This document shows, in pieces, positions 7,472 through 13,409 of a DNA stretch of 13,409 nt. The position numbers and the translations under genes were made by a program. The notes beneath the pieces are model-generated. The model was not told the DNA's origin, did no database searches, and saw only the letters and a program-made list of their open reading frames with translations. Location: positions 1-13,409 of the forward strand of contig JAIRKB010000135.1 in NCBI GenBank assembly GCA_031260385.1, read 5' to 3'. This stretch comes from Propionibacteriaceae bacterium. Lineage in GTDB: Bacteria > Actinomycetota > Actinomycetes > Propionibacteriales > Propionibacteriaceae. How positions within the stretch are numbered: position 1 is the stretch's first letter; each line of letters opens with the position of its first letter.

Positions 7472-8860
7472 TTAGTTGGTGAAGTTGTCGTCGCTGGGGA
7501 CCCGGAAACCGGAGTCGGGGTCGTCGACGAAACGGGCCATCCGGCCCTGGAAGACGACGTTGATGGTATCCGTACGCCCATTACGATGTTTAGCGACAAT
7601 GAAATCGGCTTCACCTGGGCGCTCCTCGCGGTTATAGAAGTCGGCCCGGTGGAGCAGGATGACGACGTCAGCATCTTGTTCTAGGGAGCCGGACTCGCGC
7701 AGGTCGGATAACATCGGCTTCTTGTCTTGGCGTTGTTCCGTTCCACGGTTGAGCTGGGAGATCGCCACGACCGGGATGTCGAGTTCCTTGGCCATCAGCT
7801 TGATCTGGCGTGAGAACTCCGAGACCTCGAGTTGACGCGACTCCACCTTGCGCCCGGAGGTCATCAGCTGAATATAGTCGATGACAACGAGTTTCAGGTC
7901 GTGATGCTGCTTGAGGCGACGAGCCTTGGCCCGAATCTCCATCATCGTCAGATTCGGTGAGTCATCAATGAACAGCGGCGCTGCACTGATCTGAGAGGTG
8001 ACTTGGGAGAGGTTATCCCAGTAATCATCGAGACGGCCGGTTCGGATATTCTCCAGCGGGACCGAGGCCTCTGAGGACAACAAGCGCATCATGATCTCGG
8101 AGGCGCTCATTTCCAGCGAAAAGACGGCGGTGGTCATCCGGTTGTGGATCGCCGCACTGCGCGCGAAGTCGAGACCGAGGGTGGACTTACCGATCGCCGG
8201 ACGGGCTGCCACGATGATCATCTGCCCAGGGTGGAGCCCGTTCGTCAAGGCATCAAGCTCGGTGAAACCGGTGGGCACCCCGGAGAACCGCCCGCCATGG
8301 GAGGCCAGGGCGTCCATCTCATCCCAGGTGATCTGCAGCAGATCAGACACCCGACGGTAATCCTCCCCGGTTGAGCCTTCGGAAACTTCGTAGATCGTCT
8401 GCTGAGCGAGGTCAACGATCTCATCAACATCACCTTGCCCGGCGTAACCCAGTTGGGCGATCCTAATCGAGGCGTCCACCAACCGCCGCAAGATGGCTTT
8501 TTCTCGGACGATCTCGGCGTAATAACTAGCGTTGGCGGCAATCGAAACCGAGGCCAGCAGGTCGTGGATATAGACGTGACCACCAACCCGGGCAATCTCA
8601 CCGCGCTTGGTCAGCTCGGCGGCGACCGTGATCGCATCGGCGGGCTCCCCTTGGCTATAGAGATCAAGGATGGTGTCGAAGATTAGTTCGTGGGCTGGTT
8701 TGTAGAAGTCGTAACCCTTTAGTGTGCCTAGGACGTTGGCGATGGCGTCCTTGCTCATCAGCATCGCGCCCAAGACCGATTGTTCCGCAGCCACATCCTG
8801 CGGCGGAACCCGGTCTGTGCTCTCCTCACGACTGTAGGTGAGCTCACGCGCGACGGTCAC
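7472..8860 (-). CDS. dnaB: Replicative DNA helicase DnaB
   Basis: This is the hexameric helicase that unwinds DNA at the replication fork. Counting 462 residues from the chosen start, there is an N-terminal helical domain opening with PPQDVAAEQSVLGAML (19-34), a linker, then the RecA-like core from about 175. The core carries Walker A ARPAIGKST (219-227), Walker B LVVIDY (324-329), the QL loop region ISQLNRGTEQR and the SDLRESGSLEQDADVV block (385-400). The Walker A reads PAIGKST, where PGxGKS/T is usual. There is no intein, unlike some mycobacterial dnaB genes. The frame is open to an ATG at 8932. However, the GTG at 8860 has a strong AAGGAAGG site (8865-8872) and gives an N-terminus that fits the family, so it is preferred; the extra 24 residues look non-conserved. 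pepN follows directly. A DnaA-box cluster lies immediately upstream. Confidence 0.95.
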   Translation of the reverse strand: MTVARELTYSREESTDRVPPQDVAAEQSVLGAMLMSKDAIANVLGTLKGYDFYKPAHELIFDTILDLYSQGEPADAITVAAELTKRGEIARVGGHVYIHDLLASVSIAANASYYAEIVREKAILRRLVDASIRIAQLGYAGQGDVDEIVDLAQQTIYEVSEGSTGEDYRRVSDLLQITWDEMDALASHGGRFSGVPTGFTELDALTNGLHPGQMIIVAARPAIGKSTLGLDFARSAAIHNRMTTAVFSLEMSASEIMMRLLSSEASVPLENIRTGRLDDYWDNLSQVTSQISAAPLFIDDSPNLTMMEIRAKARRLKQHHDLKLVVIDYIQLMTSGRKVESRQLEVSEFSRQIKLMAKELDIPVVAISQLNRGTEQRQDKKPMLSDLRESGSLEQDADVVILLHRADFYNREERPGEADFIVAKHRNGRTDTINVVFQGRMARFVDDPDSGFRVPSDDNFTN

Positions 8861-8990
8861 GAATCCTTCCTTTCGGGTCAAGCCGAGGCCGGTTGTCTGG
8901 CATATCCTAAGACTAGGAGAGGGCTCCGACATTTCTTTCCGGGCTCGGGATAGGCAAACTTACCCTCGGGGGATGATGATTCCTAACCCA

Positions 8991-9274
8991 CGATCCACAC
9001 CCGCCGTGTGTGCAACTGTGGACAACTCCAAGCTCGCGCGGAAGGTTATCCACAGCCCCTGTGGGTAGAAAGGCTTGTGGCATAGATATCTATAAACGCC
9101 AATACCCGGTGGTTCAAGGTAAAACGTTCTGTGAACGAGGTGTTTCAAAGAAAATTAGCCCCGATTTTGCGCGGTGGATGGTCGGGGTGAAAGAGATCTG
9201 ATTTTATTAATTTTTTGGGATATCACTCAATAATCCCGAAACAATTCGACAGCGTTTTCCACAGGTTATCCACA
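8991..9274. other. DnaA-box cluster with AT-rich core: candidate origin or DnaA-regulated site
   Basis: Two perfect TTATCCACA boxes lie at 9046-9054 and 9266-9274. TTTTCCACA is at 9255-9263, two bases from the last box. TGTGGACAA (9017-9025) is TTGTCCACA on the minus strand. Weaker two-mismatch boxes lie at 8991-8999, 9060-9068 (minus) and 9076-9084 (minus). Between the left and right groups, 9201-9216 is sixteen consecutive A/T bases, and 9201-9230 has only 6 G/C in a GC-rich genome: a good DNA-unwinding candidate. ATAGATATCTAT (9082-9093) is a perfect palindrome. Genes on the two sides run outward. No dnaA or dnaN is in the window, so the usual oriC context is missing. The rest of the 8861-9459 gap holds the weak dnaB upstream region and the promoter for the gene to the right. 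Confidence 0.65.
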
Positions 9275-9381
9275 GTATGAAAAGCCCGCTGAAGAGGGGA
9301 GTTTCGTCGGCGAGTCTGGGGTCGTACGAGTCTGCGAACCCCCACAAAAAGCCGCAGCCTGAGGTTTTCTCAGTAATTTCT

Positions 9382-9390
9382 TGGTATGAT
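9382..9390 (+). promoter_or_regulatory. Extended -10 promoter of the G5-domain gene
   Basis: TGG-TATGAT forms an extended -10 element (TGn plus a near-consensus hexamer at 9385-9390). The -35 region 16-18 bp upstream is poor (around AGGTTT), as is common with extended -10 promoters. Transcription would begin near 9397, giving a leader of about 60 nt before the TTG start at 9460. This supports the short start rather than the ATG at 9277. Confidence 0.5.
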
Positions 9391-9459
9391 GGTAGCTGCG
9401 AGTACGACCAAACCCGCGCCCCGAGGCGAACAGATCGCCGAAGATTTAGGAGAAGAACC

Positions 9460-10656
9460 TTGCTGTCCCAGATCAGATCTGAGATTAAAACGGCCATAAT
9501 GCCACACATGAAGGTTGTCGTTGTGACCCTTACGGTGGTCTTGGCTATCAGTTTATCGGGATTCGGCATTAACCTCGCCTTTGGCCATCACGTCACCCTC
9601 GTCGTTGACGACAAGGCCACCAGCCTGATGGTGCTACCAGGCCCGGTTTCCAGGGTTCTTTTTGACCAACAAATCATTCTCAATGAGCGCGACTGGATCT
9701 CGACCGAGTTGACTGAGCCTGTCATCGATGACATGACCATCGTGGTGCGGCTCGCCCGCCCGATCGACCTCACCTTCAACGGCGATACTGCCGTCTACTG
9801 GACGTACGCTACTCAGGTCTCCGGCGTCGTTAGCGACCTTGGCCTGACCGACGGAGATTCGATCAAGCTCTCCCACCCCCTCGACACCCCGATCCCCCGG
9901 GGCGGGATGGAGCTCACCATCAAAACTGGTTTCGATATCCAAGTGACCTCGGATGGCAAGACAACTAACCTACATTCCTATGGCACCGTTTACGACGCTC
10001 TAGTTGATCTCGATCTGACTTGGAGCGAAGCGGATATCATCACCCCCGCCCCTCGTACATCCCTAAGCGCCGACCTAAAAATCACCCTGGTCCGCGTCAC
10101 CACCGAAGTCATCACCCGCGAAGCCGACATCCCCTACCCAACCGAGGATTCACCGAATACCGAATCCTTCCAGGGCACGGTGACCGTCGTAATCGCCGGG
10201 GTCAATGGCTCAAAAACCCAGGTCGTCGAGCAGATCCTGCACGATGGCAAGGTGGTTGAGGAAAAGGTGCTCTCCGAAACAGTCCTTCGCGAGCCAGTCA
10301 CCCGCGTCACCACCACTGGAACCTTACCGCTCCCGAGCGAGATCAACATCACCCCCGGCTCCGCCCAAGCGATTGCTTATGAGATGGTGAGAGCGCGCGG
10401 CTGGGATGACACCCAATTCCAGTGCCTAGTTGAACTGTGGAACCGGGAGTCCGGTTGGCGGGTTAACGCCTCCAACTCCTATTCCGGCGCCTATGGCATC
10501 CCCCAAGCCCTACCCGGCTCCAAGATGGCTTCGGCAGGCGCCGACTGGCAGACCAATCCTGCCACCCAGATCACCTGGGGCCTCGGCTATATTTCCGGTC
10601 GCTATGGCACCCCATGCGGCGCCTGGTCCTTCTTCTTGTCCAACAACTGGTATTAA
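9460..10656 (+). CDS. DUF348/G5-domain cell-wall hydrolase with lysozyme-fold C-terminus
   Basis: The 398-residue product has a short basic cytoplasmic N-terminus, one TM/signal-anchor helix (about 18-41), and three DUF348 ubiquitin-like repeats (about 46-100, 103-155, 157-205). A G5 domain (about 207-290) follows, then a C-terminal lytic-transglycosylase-like domain (300-398) with WNRESGW (Glu330 the likely catalytic acid), GAYGIPQALPGSKM and a final WGLGYISGRYGTPCGAW. Cys322 and Cys386 could form a disulfide. The DUF348-G5 arrangement is that of RpfB-type resuscitation-promoting factors, but the catalytic end is of the transglycosylase type (GxYGIPQALPG), not the classic Rpf domain. It probably cleaves peptidoglycan at the cell surface. 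The frame is open from an ATG at 9277, but that lies just after DnaA boxes and upstream of the promoter. TTG 9460 has AGGAGA (9448-9453) 6 bases before it and is preferred. Confidence 0.88.
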   Translation: MLSQIRSEIKTAIMPHMKVVVVTLTVVLAISLSGFGINLAFGHHVTLVVDDKATSLMVLPGPVSRVLFDQQIILNERDWISTELTEPVIDDMTIVVRLARPIDLTFNGDTAVYWTYATQVSGVVSDLGLTDGDSIKLSHPLDTPIPRGGMELTIKTGFDIQVTSDGKTTNLHSYGTVYDALVDLDLTWSEADIITPAPRTSLSADLKITLVRVTTEVITREADIPYPTEDSPNTESFQGTVTVVIAGVNGSKTQVVEQILHDGKVVEEKVLSETVLREPVTRVTTTGTLPLPSEINITPGSAQAIAYEMVRARGWDDTQFQCLVELWNRESGWRVNASNSYSGAYGIPQALPGSKMASAGADWQTNPATQITWGLGYISGRYGTPCGAWSFFLSNNWY

Positions 10657-10664
10657 ATAACCCC

Positions 10665-10693
10665 TTAACCAACCCTCGGCAAGCTGCTACTAT
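10665..10693 (+). promoter_or_regulatory. Sigma-70-like promoter after the G5-domain gene
   Basis: TTAACC (10665-10670), a 17-bp spacer and TACTAT (10688-10693) make a good housekeeping-type promoter starting 8 bp after the stop of the upstream gene. Transcription would start near 10700, so the next full-size gene (ATG 10996) would carry a leader of nearly 300 nt, or the promoter may serve a separate small RNA. Confidence 0.5.
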
Positions 10694-10796
10694 GAATATA
10701 GTCACCCCCCGGACCGGACTGTGGGGGTATATTCGCCAAGTTAGCGATGATTGGGGTCAAGCCACCTAGGCCAACACATCGCGATTAGGGGGACCG

Positions 10797-10901
10797 ATGA
10801 GTAATCGCACCCGTACCGGGATTAAGAATGAACGTCGCGACAGAGCGCCCGGTGCTGGGCGCTGGGCCAGGAAAGTCTCCCGCGGGATGCTATGTCCGTA
10901 A
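10797..10901 (+). CDS. Possible 34-residue basic leader peptide
   Basis: ATG at 10797 follows a GGGGGACC stretch that could act as a weak ribosome-binding site, and the frame runs to TAA at 10899-10901. The product is very basic (about eleven Arg/Lys in 34 residues) and resembles no family I know. It lies in a highly structured leader just before a terminator-like hairpin, so it could be a leader peptide. It may equally be a chance ORF, since its bases are also used by several stems. Confidence 0.2.
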   Translation: MSNRTRTGIKNERRDRAPGAGRWARKVSRGMLCP

Positions 10902-10914
10902 AAGCCTTCCTTTG

Positions 10915-10957
10915 ATAAACTAACCAGCGGGGTGTGAAAAAGCTATCCCCCGTTTAT
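10915..10957 (+). terminator. Terminator-like hairpin ahead of the membrane protein gene
   Basis: CGGGG (10928-10932) pairs with CCCCG (10948-10952), flanked by ATAAA (10915-10919) and TTTAT (10953-10957) with an unpaired CTAACCAG bulge. The 3' side runs into GTTTATT, a weak U-rich tail. It lies 38 bp before the next ATG. It could end a small RNA or act as an attenuator. An upstream CACCCC (10703-10708) could pair with GGGGTG (10929-10934) as a competing fold. Confidence 0.35.
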
Positions 10958-10995
10958 TGCGGAGCGGTCGTTGGCCAGAGGGAGGTGGTGGTTCT

Positions 10996-11937
10996 ATGCC
11001 TAAGCGTCTCTACGGCCACGCCACCAAACCCCTCATCACCCCCAGTCTGTTCGGGGCAATCACGATTCTGGCGATGACGGTGATCTTTGGCGCGCTCTGC
11101 TTAGTTGGGTTATCCCAGATGGTGCCGGCCCCGCTCGAAGATCGCCTACCGGCCACCCACGCCGCGATCAAGACCGCTCTCGAGGACCTCGACTCCACCC
11201 TGTCGCTAGCCAGTTCGAGACTCGACTGGGCGATCGGGCAGGGTAGCGACGACCCGACCACGACCCCCCAAGGCCGAGCCGACAAGCCCACCAAAGGCGA
11301 TCAGGCCTACGACGCCCTCTGGCTAGCCGAAGACCATCCCGATGTGGTGGACTTCAATGAACTCCTCGCCAATTGCCAGGCAACCGCCGACGAAGCGACC
11401 GCGATGCTCGATCGGACCCAGGTCTATGTCAGCTCCTCGGCCCAATCTCAACCCGAGGCCAAACCCCGCGTTGTCAGCCTGTTTGACGCCTTATCGATGC
11501 CCGGCGCGCTGTCACGCTGTGAGGAAGCGGTCAACGGCGCAACCAACACCATCACCGCCGAGGTCATGGCCGCAAAACTGGCCGCCGGAAAGTTGGTGGC
11601 GGAGTCCGCCTACGCCGCCGCTGCCGAAACCGCCCGTACGACCATTAGCGAAGCCGAGCAACTATTAAAGCTAGAGGAAGACGAACCGGACCCGTTCGAG
11701 GTAGAGGAACGCGAGGCCATTGATTTGGCCCTTCGCGATTGCCGCCGCGTTCTAGCCGAGGCCACCGCTGATGATAGTTACCACGCCCTCGAAGCCCTCG
11801 CCGCCAAGCTCGTAGTGGCGACCGCCTCCCTAGATGCCCTAATCGATCCCTATCGTGCAGAACCAAGGAACCTAGACGACTTCCGCGAGGAGTCAGACTT
11901 TAGCGAAGCCCAAGCGGGAACGGCAACCTCCGACTAG
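10996..11937 (+). CDS. Membrane-anchored helical protein with LxxC-x6-AT repeats, function unknown
   Basis: I do not recognise this family. The 313-residue product has a short basic N-terminus, one hydrophobic helix (about 14-41), then an Ala- and Glu-rich, mostly helical extracytoplasmic region with low-complexity linkers (about 85-100 and 145-157) and an acidic stretch (226-240). Three segments share the pattern L-x-x-C-x6-A-T, with Cys127, Cys175 and Cys249: LANCQATADEAT, LSRCEEAVNGAT and LRDCRRVLAEAT. This suggests a repeated helical unit. An in-frame ATG at 10957 exists, but 10996 is preferred because GGAGG (10981-10985) precedes it by 10 bases and the upstream ATG sits on the terminator-like hairpin. 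The Ser/Thr kinase gene follows after 45 bp, probably in the same operon, so this could be a sensor, partner or substrate of the kinase (inference). Confidence 0.7.
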   Translation: MPKRLYGHATKPLITPSLFGAITILAMTVIFGALCLVGLSQMVPAPLEDRLPATHAAIKTALEDLDSTLSLASSRLDWAIGQGSDDPTTTPQGRADKPTKGDQAYDALWLAEDHPDVVDFNELLANCQATADEATAMLDRTQVYVSSSAQSQPEAKPRVVSLFDALSMPGALSRCEEAVNGATNTITAEVMAAKLAAGKLVAESAYAAAAETARTTISEAEQLLKLEEDEPDPFEVEEREAIDLALRDCRRVLAEATADDSYHALEALAAKLVVATASLDALIDPYRAEPRNLDDFREESDFSEAQAGTATSD

Positions 11938-11982
11938 CTTGCGGTCACCACTAGACTGGGTTGAAGACTGATGGGGGTTCAC

Positions 11983-13176
11983 ATGACTTTGACTGCCGAA
12001 ACCGAGGCGCCACGGATCCCAGGGCTCACCTTCAAGGGTTTCCTGGGGGCAGGCGGTTTTGCGGACGTCTACCTTTATGAGTCGGCGTCACCGTTGCGCG
12101 ATGTGGCGGTGAAGGTTCTCCATCCTCAGGTGATGAGCGACCAGCAGGTTATGCAGTTCACTAATGAAGCCAACACGATGGCCAGCCTCGAACATCCCTA
12201 TATCGTGCGGGTCTACTCTTCTGGGGTGACGGCTGACGGGCGTCCGTACATCGAAATGGCCTACTATCCCGAACCGAACCTGGCTGATGCCGTCGAGGCT
12301 AGCCCGCTAGCGGTGGCTGATGTGGTGAAAATCGGGGTTCAACTGGCGAGTGCCGTGGAGTCCGCCCACCGGGTTGGCTTGCTGCACCGCGACATTAAGC
12401 CGGCCAATATCCTGATTGATCGCTTCGGTGATCCAGCCTTAACCGACTTTGGGGTGTCCTCGCATATCCACCATGACGATGATCTGGAGATCGCCGTTTC
12501 GGTGCCCTGGGCGCCACCGGAAGCGATCTTTGCCACCCAGGCCCCGGATCGGCGTTCGGATATCTACTCCTTGGCGGCGACGATGTGGCATCTGCTGGTT
12601 GGCCATTCGCCGTTCAACCTCCCTGATGGGGACAATCGGGTCGAGGCGATGATGGTACGAGTGCGCGACGAGCCGTTGCGCGCCACTGGATGTAGGGATG
12701 TACCGGCGTCGCTGGAACGTCTCCTGCGCCAAGCGATGAGCAAGGACCCGGCGCTCCGCCCGAGTTCCTGTGAAGGGTTTGCGCTAGAGCTCAATGCCAT
12801 CGAAGAGGAGTTAGGGCTTAACCCCACCCAGTTCAAGGTCGCTCGCAACGCCGAGTTATCCCCAGCGGTCGAACCCGGGCTGAATAGTCATCCGACGGTC
12901 GTCCGTCGGGTAAGTCCGGACCCCGCCCTCGCCAAGATTCCAACCCCGCTAGCAGCGCTCGAAGATGAAGCCGACATCGGGGAGGTCACTCTCACTAGGA
13001 AAAGCTTCCGGACGCGGTTGGTGGTGGGATTGCTGATCGCGCTGGCGATCGTCGGCGGGATCGTCGGCTGGGTCCGGTTCGGCCCCGATCGCCCGGTGGT
13101 TGACCCCACGGAATTAGCGACCCCGCAGGCCCCACCCCACGACGACGATCCCCTCCCGACTGCGACCGCTAGCTAG
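11983..13176 (+). CDS. Transmembrane serine/threonine protein kinase (Hanks type)
   Basis: A signalling kinase with an N-terminal catalytic domain. Numbered from the ATG at 11983 (397 residues), it has glycine loop GAGGFADVY (22-30), invariant Lys44 (VAVKVL), helix-C Glu62, catalytic loop HRDIKPANIL (135-144) with Asp137, DFG at 155-157 and APPE at 177-180 in place of the usual APE motif. The segment before APPE reads EIAVSVPW and lacks the GTPxYM-type threonines of PknB-like kinases. A juxtamembrane linker rich in Pro and acidic residues leads to one TM helix (about 346-366) and a short, Pro/Asp-rich external tail of about 31 residues with no PASTA domain. An alternative ATG at 11971 adds four residues; 11983 has GGGGG 5 bases upstream. 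It probably forms an operon with the preceding repeat protein and converges on the antiporter gene, 12 bp away. Confidence 0.9.
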   Translation: MTLTAETEAPRIPGLTFKGFLGAGGFADVYLYESASPLRDVAVKVLHPQVMSDQQVMQFTNEANTMASLEHPYIVRVYSSGVTADGRPYIEMAYYPEPNLADAVEASPLAVADVVKIGVQLASAVESAHRVGLLHRDIKPANILIDRFGDPALTDFGVSSHIHHDDDLEIAVSVPWAPPEAIFATQAPDRRSDIYSLAATMWHLLVGHSPFNLPDGDNRVEAMMVRVRDEPLRATGCRDVPASLERLLRQAMSKDPALRPSSCEGFALELNAIEEELGLNPTQFKVARNAELSPAVEPGLNSHPTVVRRVSPDPALAKIPTPLAALEDEADIGEVTLTRKSFRTRLVVGLLIALAIVGGIVGWVRFGPDRPVVDPTELATPQAPPHDDDPLPTATAS

Positions 13177-13188
13177 GTCAGGGCAGGC

Positions 13189-13409
13189 TCAAGGCAGGAT
13201 CGAGAGGACAATAAAGGTCGCGAACAAGACGAGGTGGACGATTCCGGCCTGGGTCTTGGCCCGTCCTGGTACGACGGTGAGAACGGTCACCGCCGCTGAG
13301 AGCACGAGTAGTCCGATCTGCAGGGGCGGCAAGCCGAGGGTCAGCGGCCCCGGCAACCAGTAGGACACGATCGCCATCGTCGGAATCGTTAGACCAATCG
13401 AGGCTAAGG
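13189..13409 (-). CDS. chaA: ChaA-type Ca2+/H+ antiporter, C-terminal part
   Basis: The frame stays open past an internal ATG (13377) to the window edge, so the 5' part is missing and about 72 C-terminal residues are visible. They read IGLTIPTMAIV, then PGPLTLGLPPLQIGLLVLSA, then VLTVVPGRAKTQAGIVHLVLFATFIVLSILP. This matches, from memory, the last two or three membrane helices of the CaCA-family ChaA antiporter (SIGLTIP..A, LGL.....L, LT...GR...QG.vHL.lF). Such proteins export Ca2+ or Na+ in exchange for protons. The N-terminal half with the first alpha repeat is outside the window. The stop lies 12 bp from the convergent kinase stop. Confidence 0.7.
   Translation of the reverse strand, partial: LASIGLTIPTMAIVSYWLPGPLTLGLPPLQIGLLVLSAAVTVLTVVPGRAKTQAGIVHLVLFATFIVLSILP

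Larger units (their letters stand above)
10700..10958 (+). ncRNA. Candidate structured RNA or regulatory leader
   Basis: This interval between two genes is rich in local stems. They include ACCCCC 10704-10709 with GGGGGT 10723-10728, and GCGATG 10744-10749 with CATCGC 10777-10782, extended inside by TTGG/CCAA and GGT/ACC. Others are CCCG 10810-10813 with CGGG 10817-10820 inside TAAT/ATTA, AGCGCCC 10844-10850 with GGGCGCT 10857-10863, and the palindrome TCCCGCGGGA 10878-10887. It begins at a promoter and ends at a terminator-like hairpin. No known family (RNase P, tmRNA, SRP RNA, c-di-AMP riboswitch) could be recognised. A 34-codon ORF overlaps part of it. Confidence 0.35.

Noticed and set aside
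8861..8932. 24-residue N-terminal extension of DnaB from the ATG at 8932
   Set aside because: The GTG at 8860 has a strong AAGGAAGG site, and the family N-terminus begins shortly after it; the extension looks non-conserved.
9217..9237. GGGAT/ATCCC inverted repeat next to a T-run as a terminator
   Set aside because: The T-run lies before the stem on the plus strand and becomes A on the minus strand, and no gene ends here; it fits the AT-rich unwinding region better.
9277..9459. ATG at 9277 as start of the G5-domain gene
   Set aside because: It directly follows DnaA boxes, lies upstream of the extended -10 promoter, has no ribosome-binding site, and encodes a basic low-similarity extension; the TTG at 9460 has a good AGGAGA.
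10863..10881. GGAAAGTC motif like the conserved P4 region of RNase P RNA
   Set aside because: The canonical GAGGAAAGTCC context differs, the matching 3' P4 element and the overall length are absent, so it is not rnpB.

Overview
The window looks like a piece of a high-GC actinobacterial chromosome (phylum Actinomycetota). The evidence is GC-rich codon use, GTG and TTG starts with good ribosome-binding sites, a short-chain cis-prenyltransferase that resembles mycobacterial Rv1086, a DUF348/G5 cell-wall protein, an actinobacterial M1 aminopeptidase, and DnaA boxes that include the TTGTCCACA form seen in mycobacteria and Streptomyces. Genus cannot be fixed from this sequence alone. No insertion sequence, phage gene, CRISPR array, tRNA or rRNA was seen.

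Layout, left to right. (1) 1-543 (+): the 3' part of a spermidine-synthase-like methyltransferase-fold protein. (2) 544-708: a nested inverted-repeat region between convergent genes. (3) A divergent pair: the cis-prenyltransferase on the minus strand (709-1482) and a TrhA/hemolysin-III 7-TM protein on the plus strand (1729-2439). Their shared intergenic DNA holds palindromes and a 15-bp tandem repeat. (4) A two-gene ABC-2 exporter on the minus strand (permease 2440-3720, ATPase 3720-4724, start and stop overlapping). (5) A dnaB-pepN transcription unit on the minus strand (replicative helicase 7472-8860, aminopeptidase N 4844-7462), in which the dnaB stop codon sits beside the pepN ribosome-binding site.

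(6) The dnaB upstream region (8861-9459) holds a cluster of DnaA boxes around a 16-base run of pure A/T. dnaB and its neighbours run leftwards from it and the next three genes run rightwards. This is the strongest unusual signal in the window: a candidate replication origin or DnaA-controlled locus. (7) 9460-10656 (+): a membrane-anchored DUF348 x3 / G5 / lysozyme-fold cell-wall hydrolase. (8) 10657-10995: a promoter followed by a densely structured ~250-nt leader with a possible 34-codon ORF and a terminator-like hairpin. It is a candidate structured RNA or attenuator. (9) 10996-13176 (+): an unrecognised membrane-anchored helical protein with three spaced LxxC-x6-AT motifs, then a transmembrane Ser/Thr kinase, probably one operon. 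(10) 13189-13409 (-): the C-terminal end of a ChaA-type Ca2+/H+ antiporter running off the window.

Functional themes are replication (DnaB and the DnaA-box cluster) and envelope biology: polyprenyl synthesis, wall hydrolysis, an exporter and a signalling kinase. These links are inferred from position, not shown directly.
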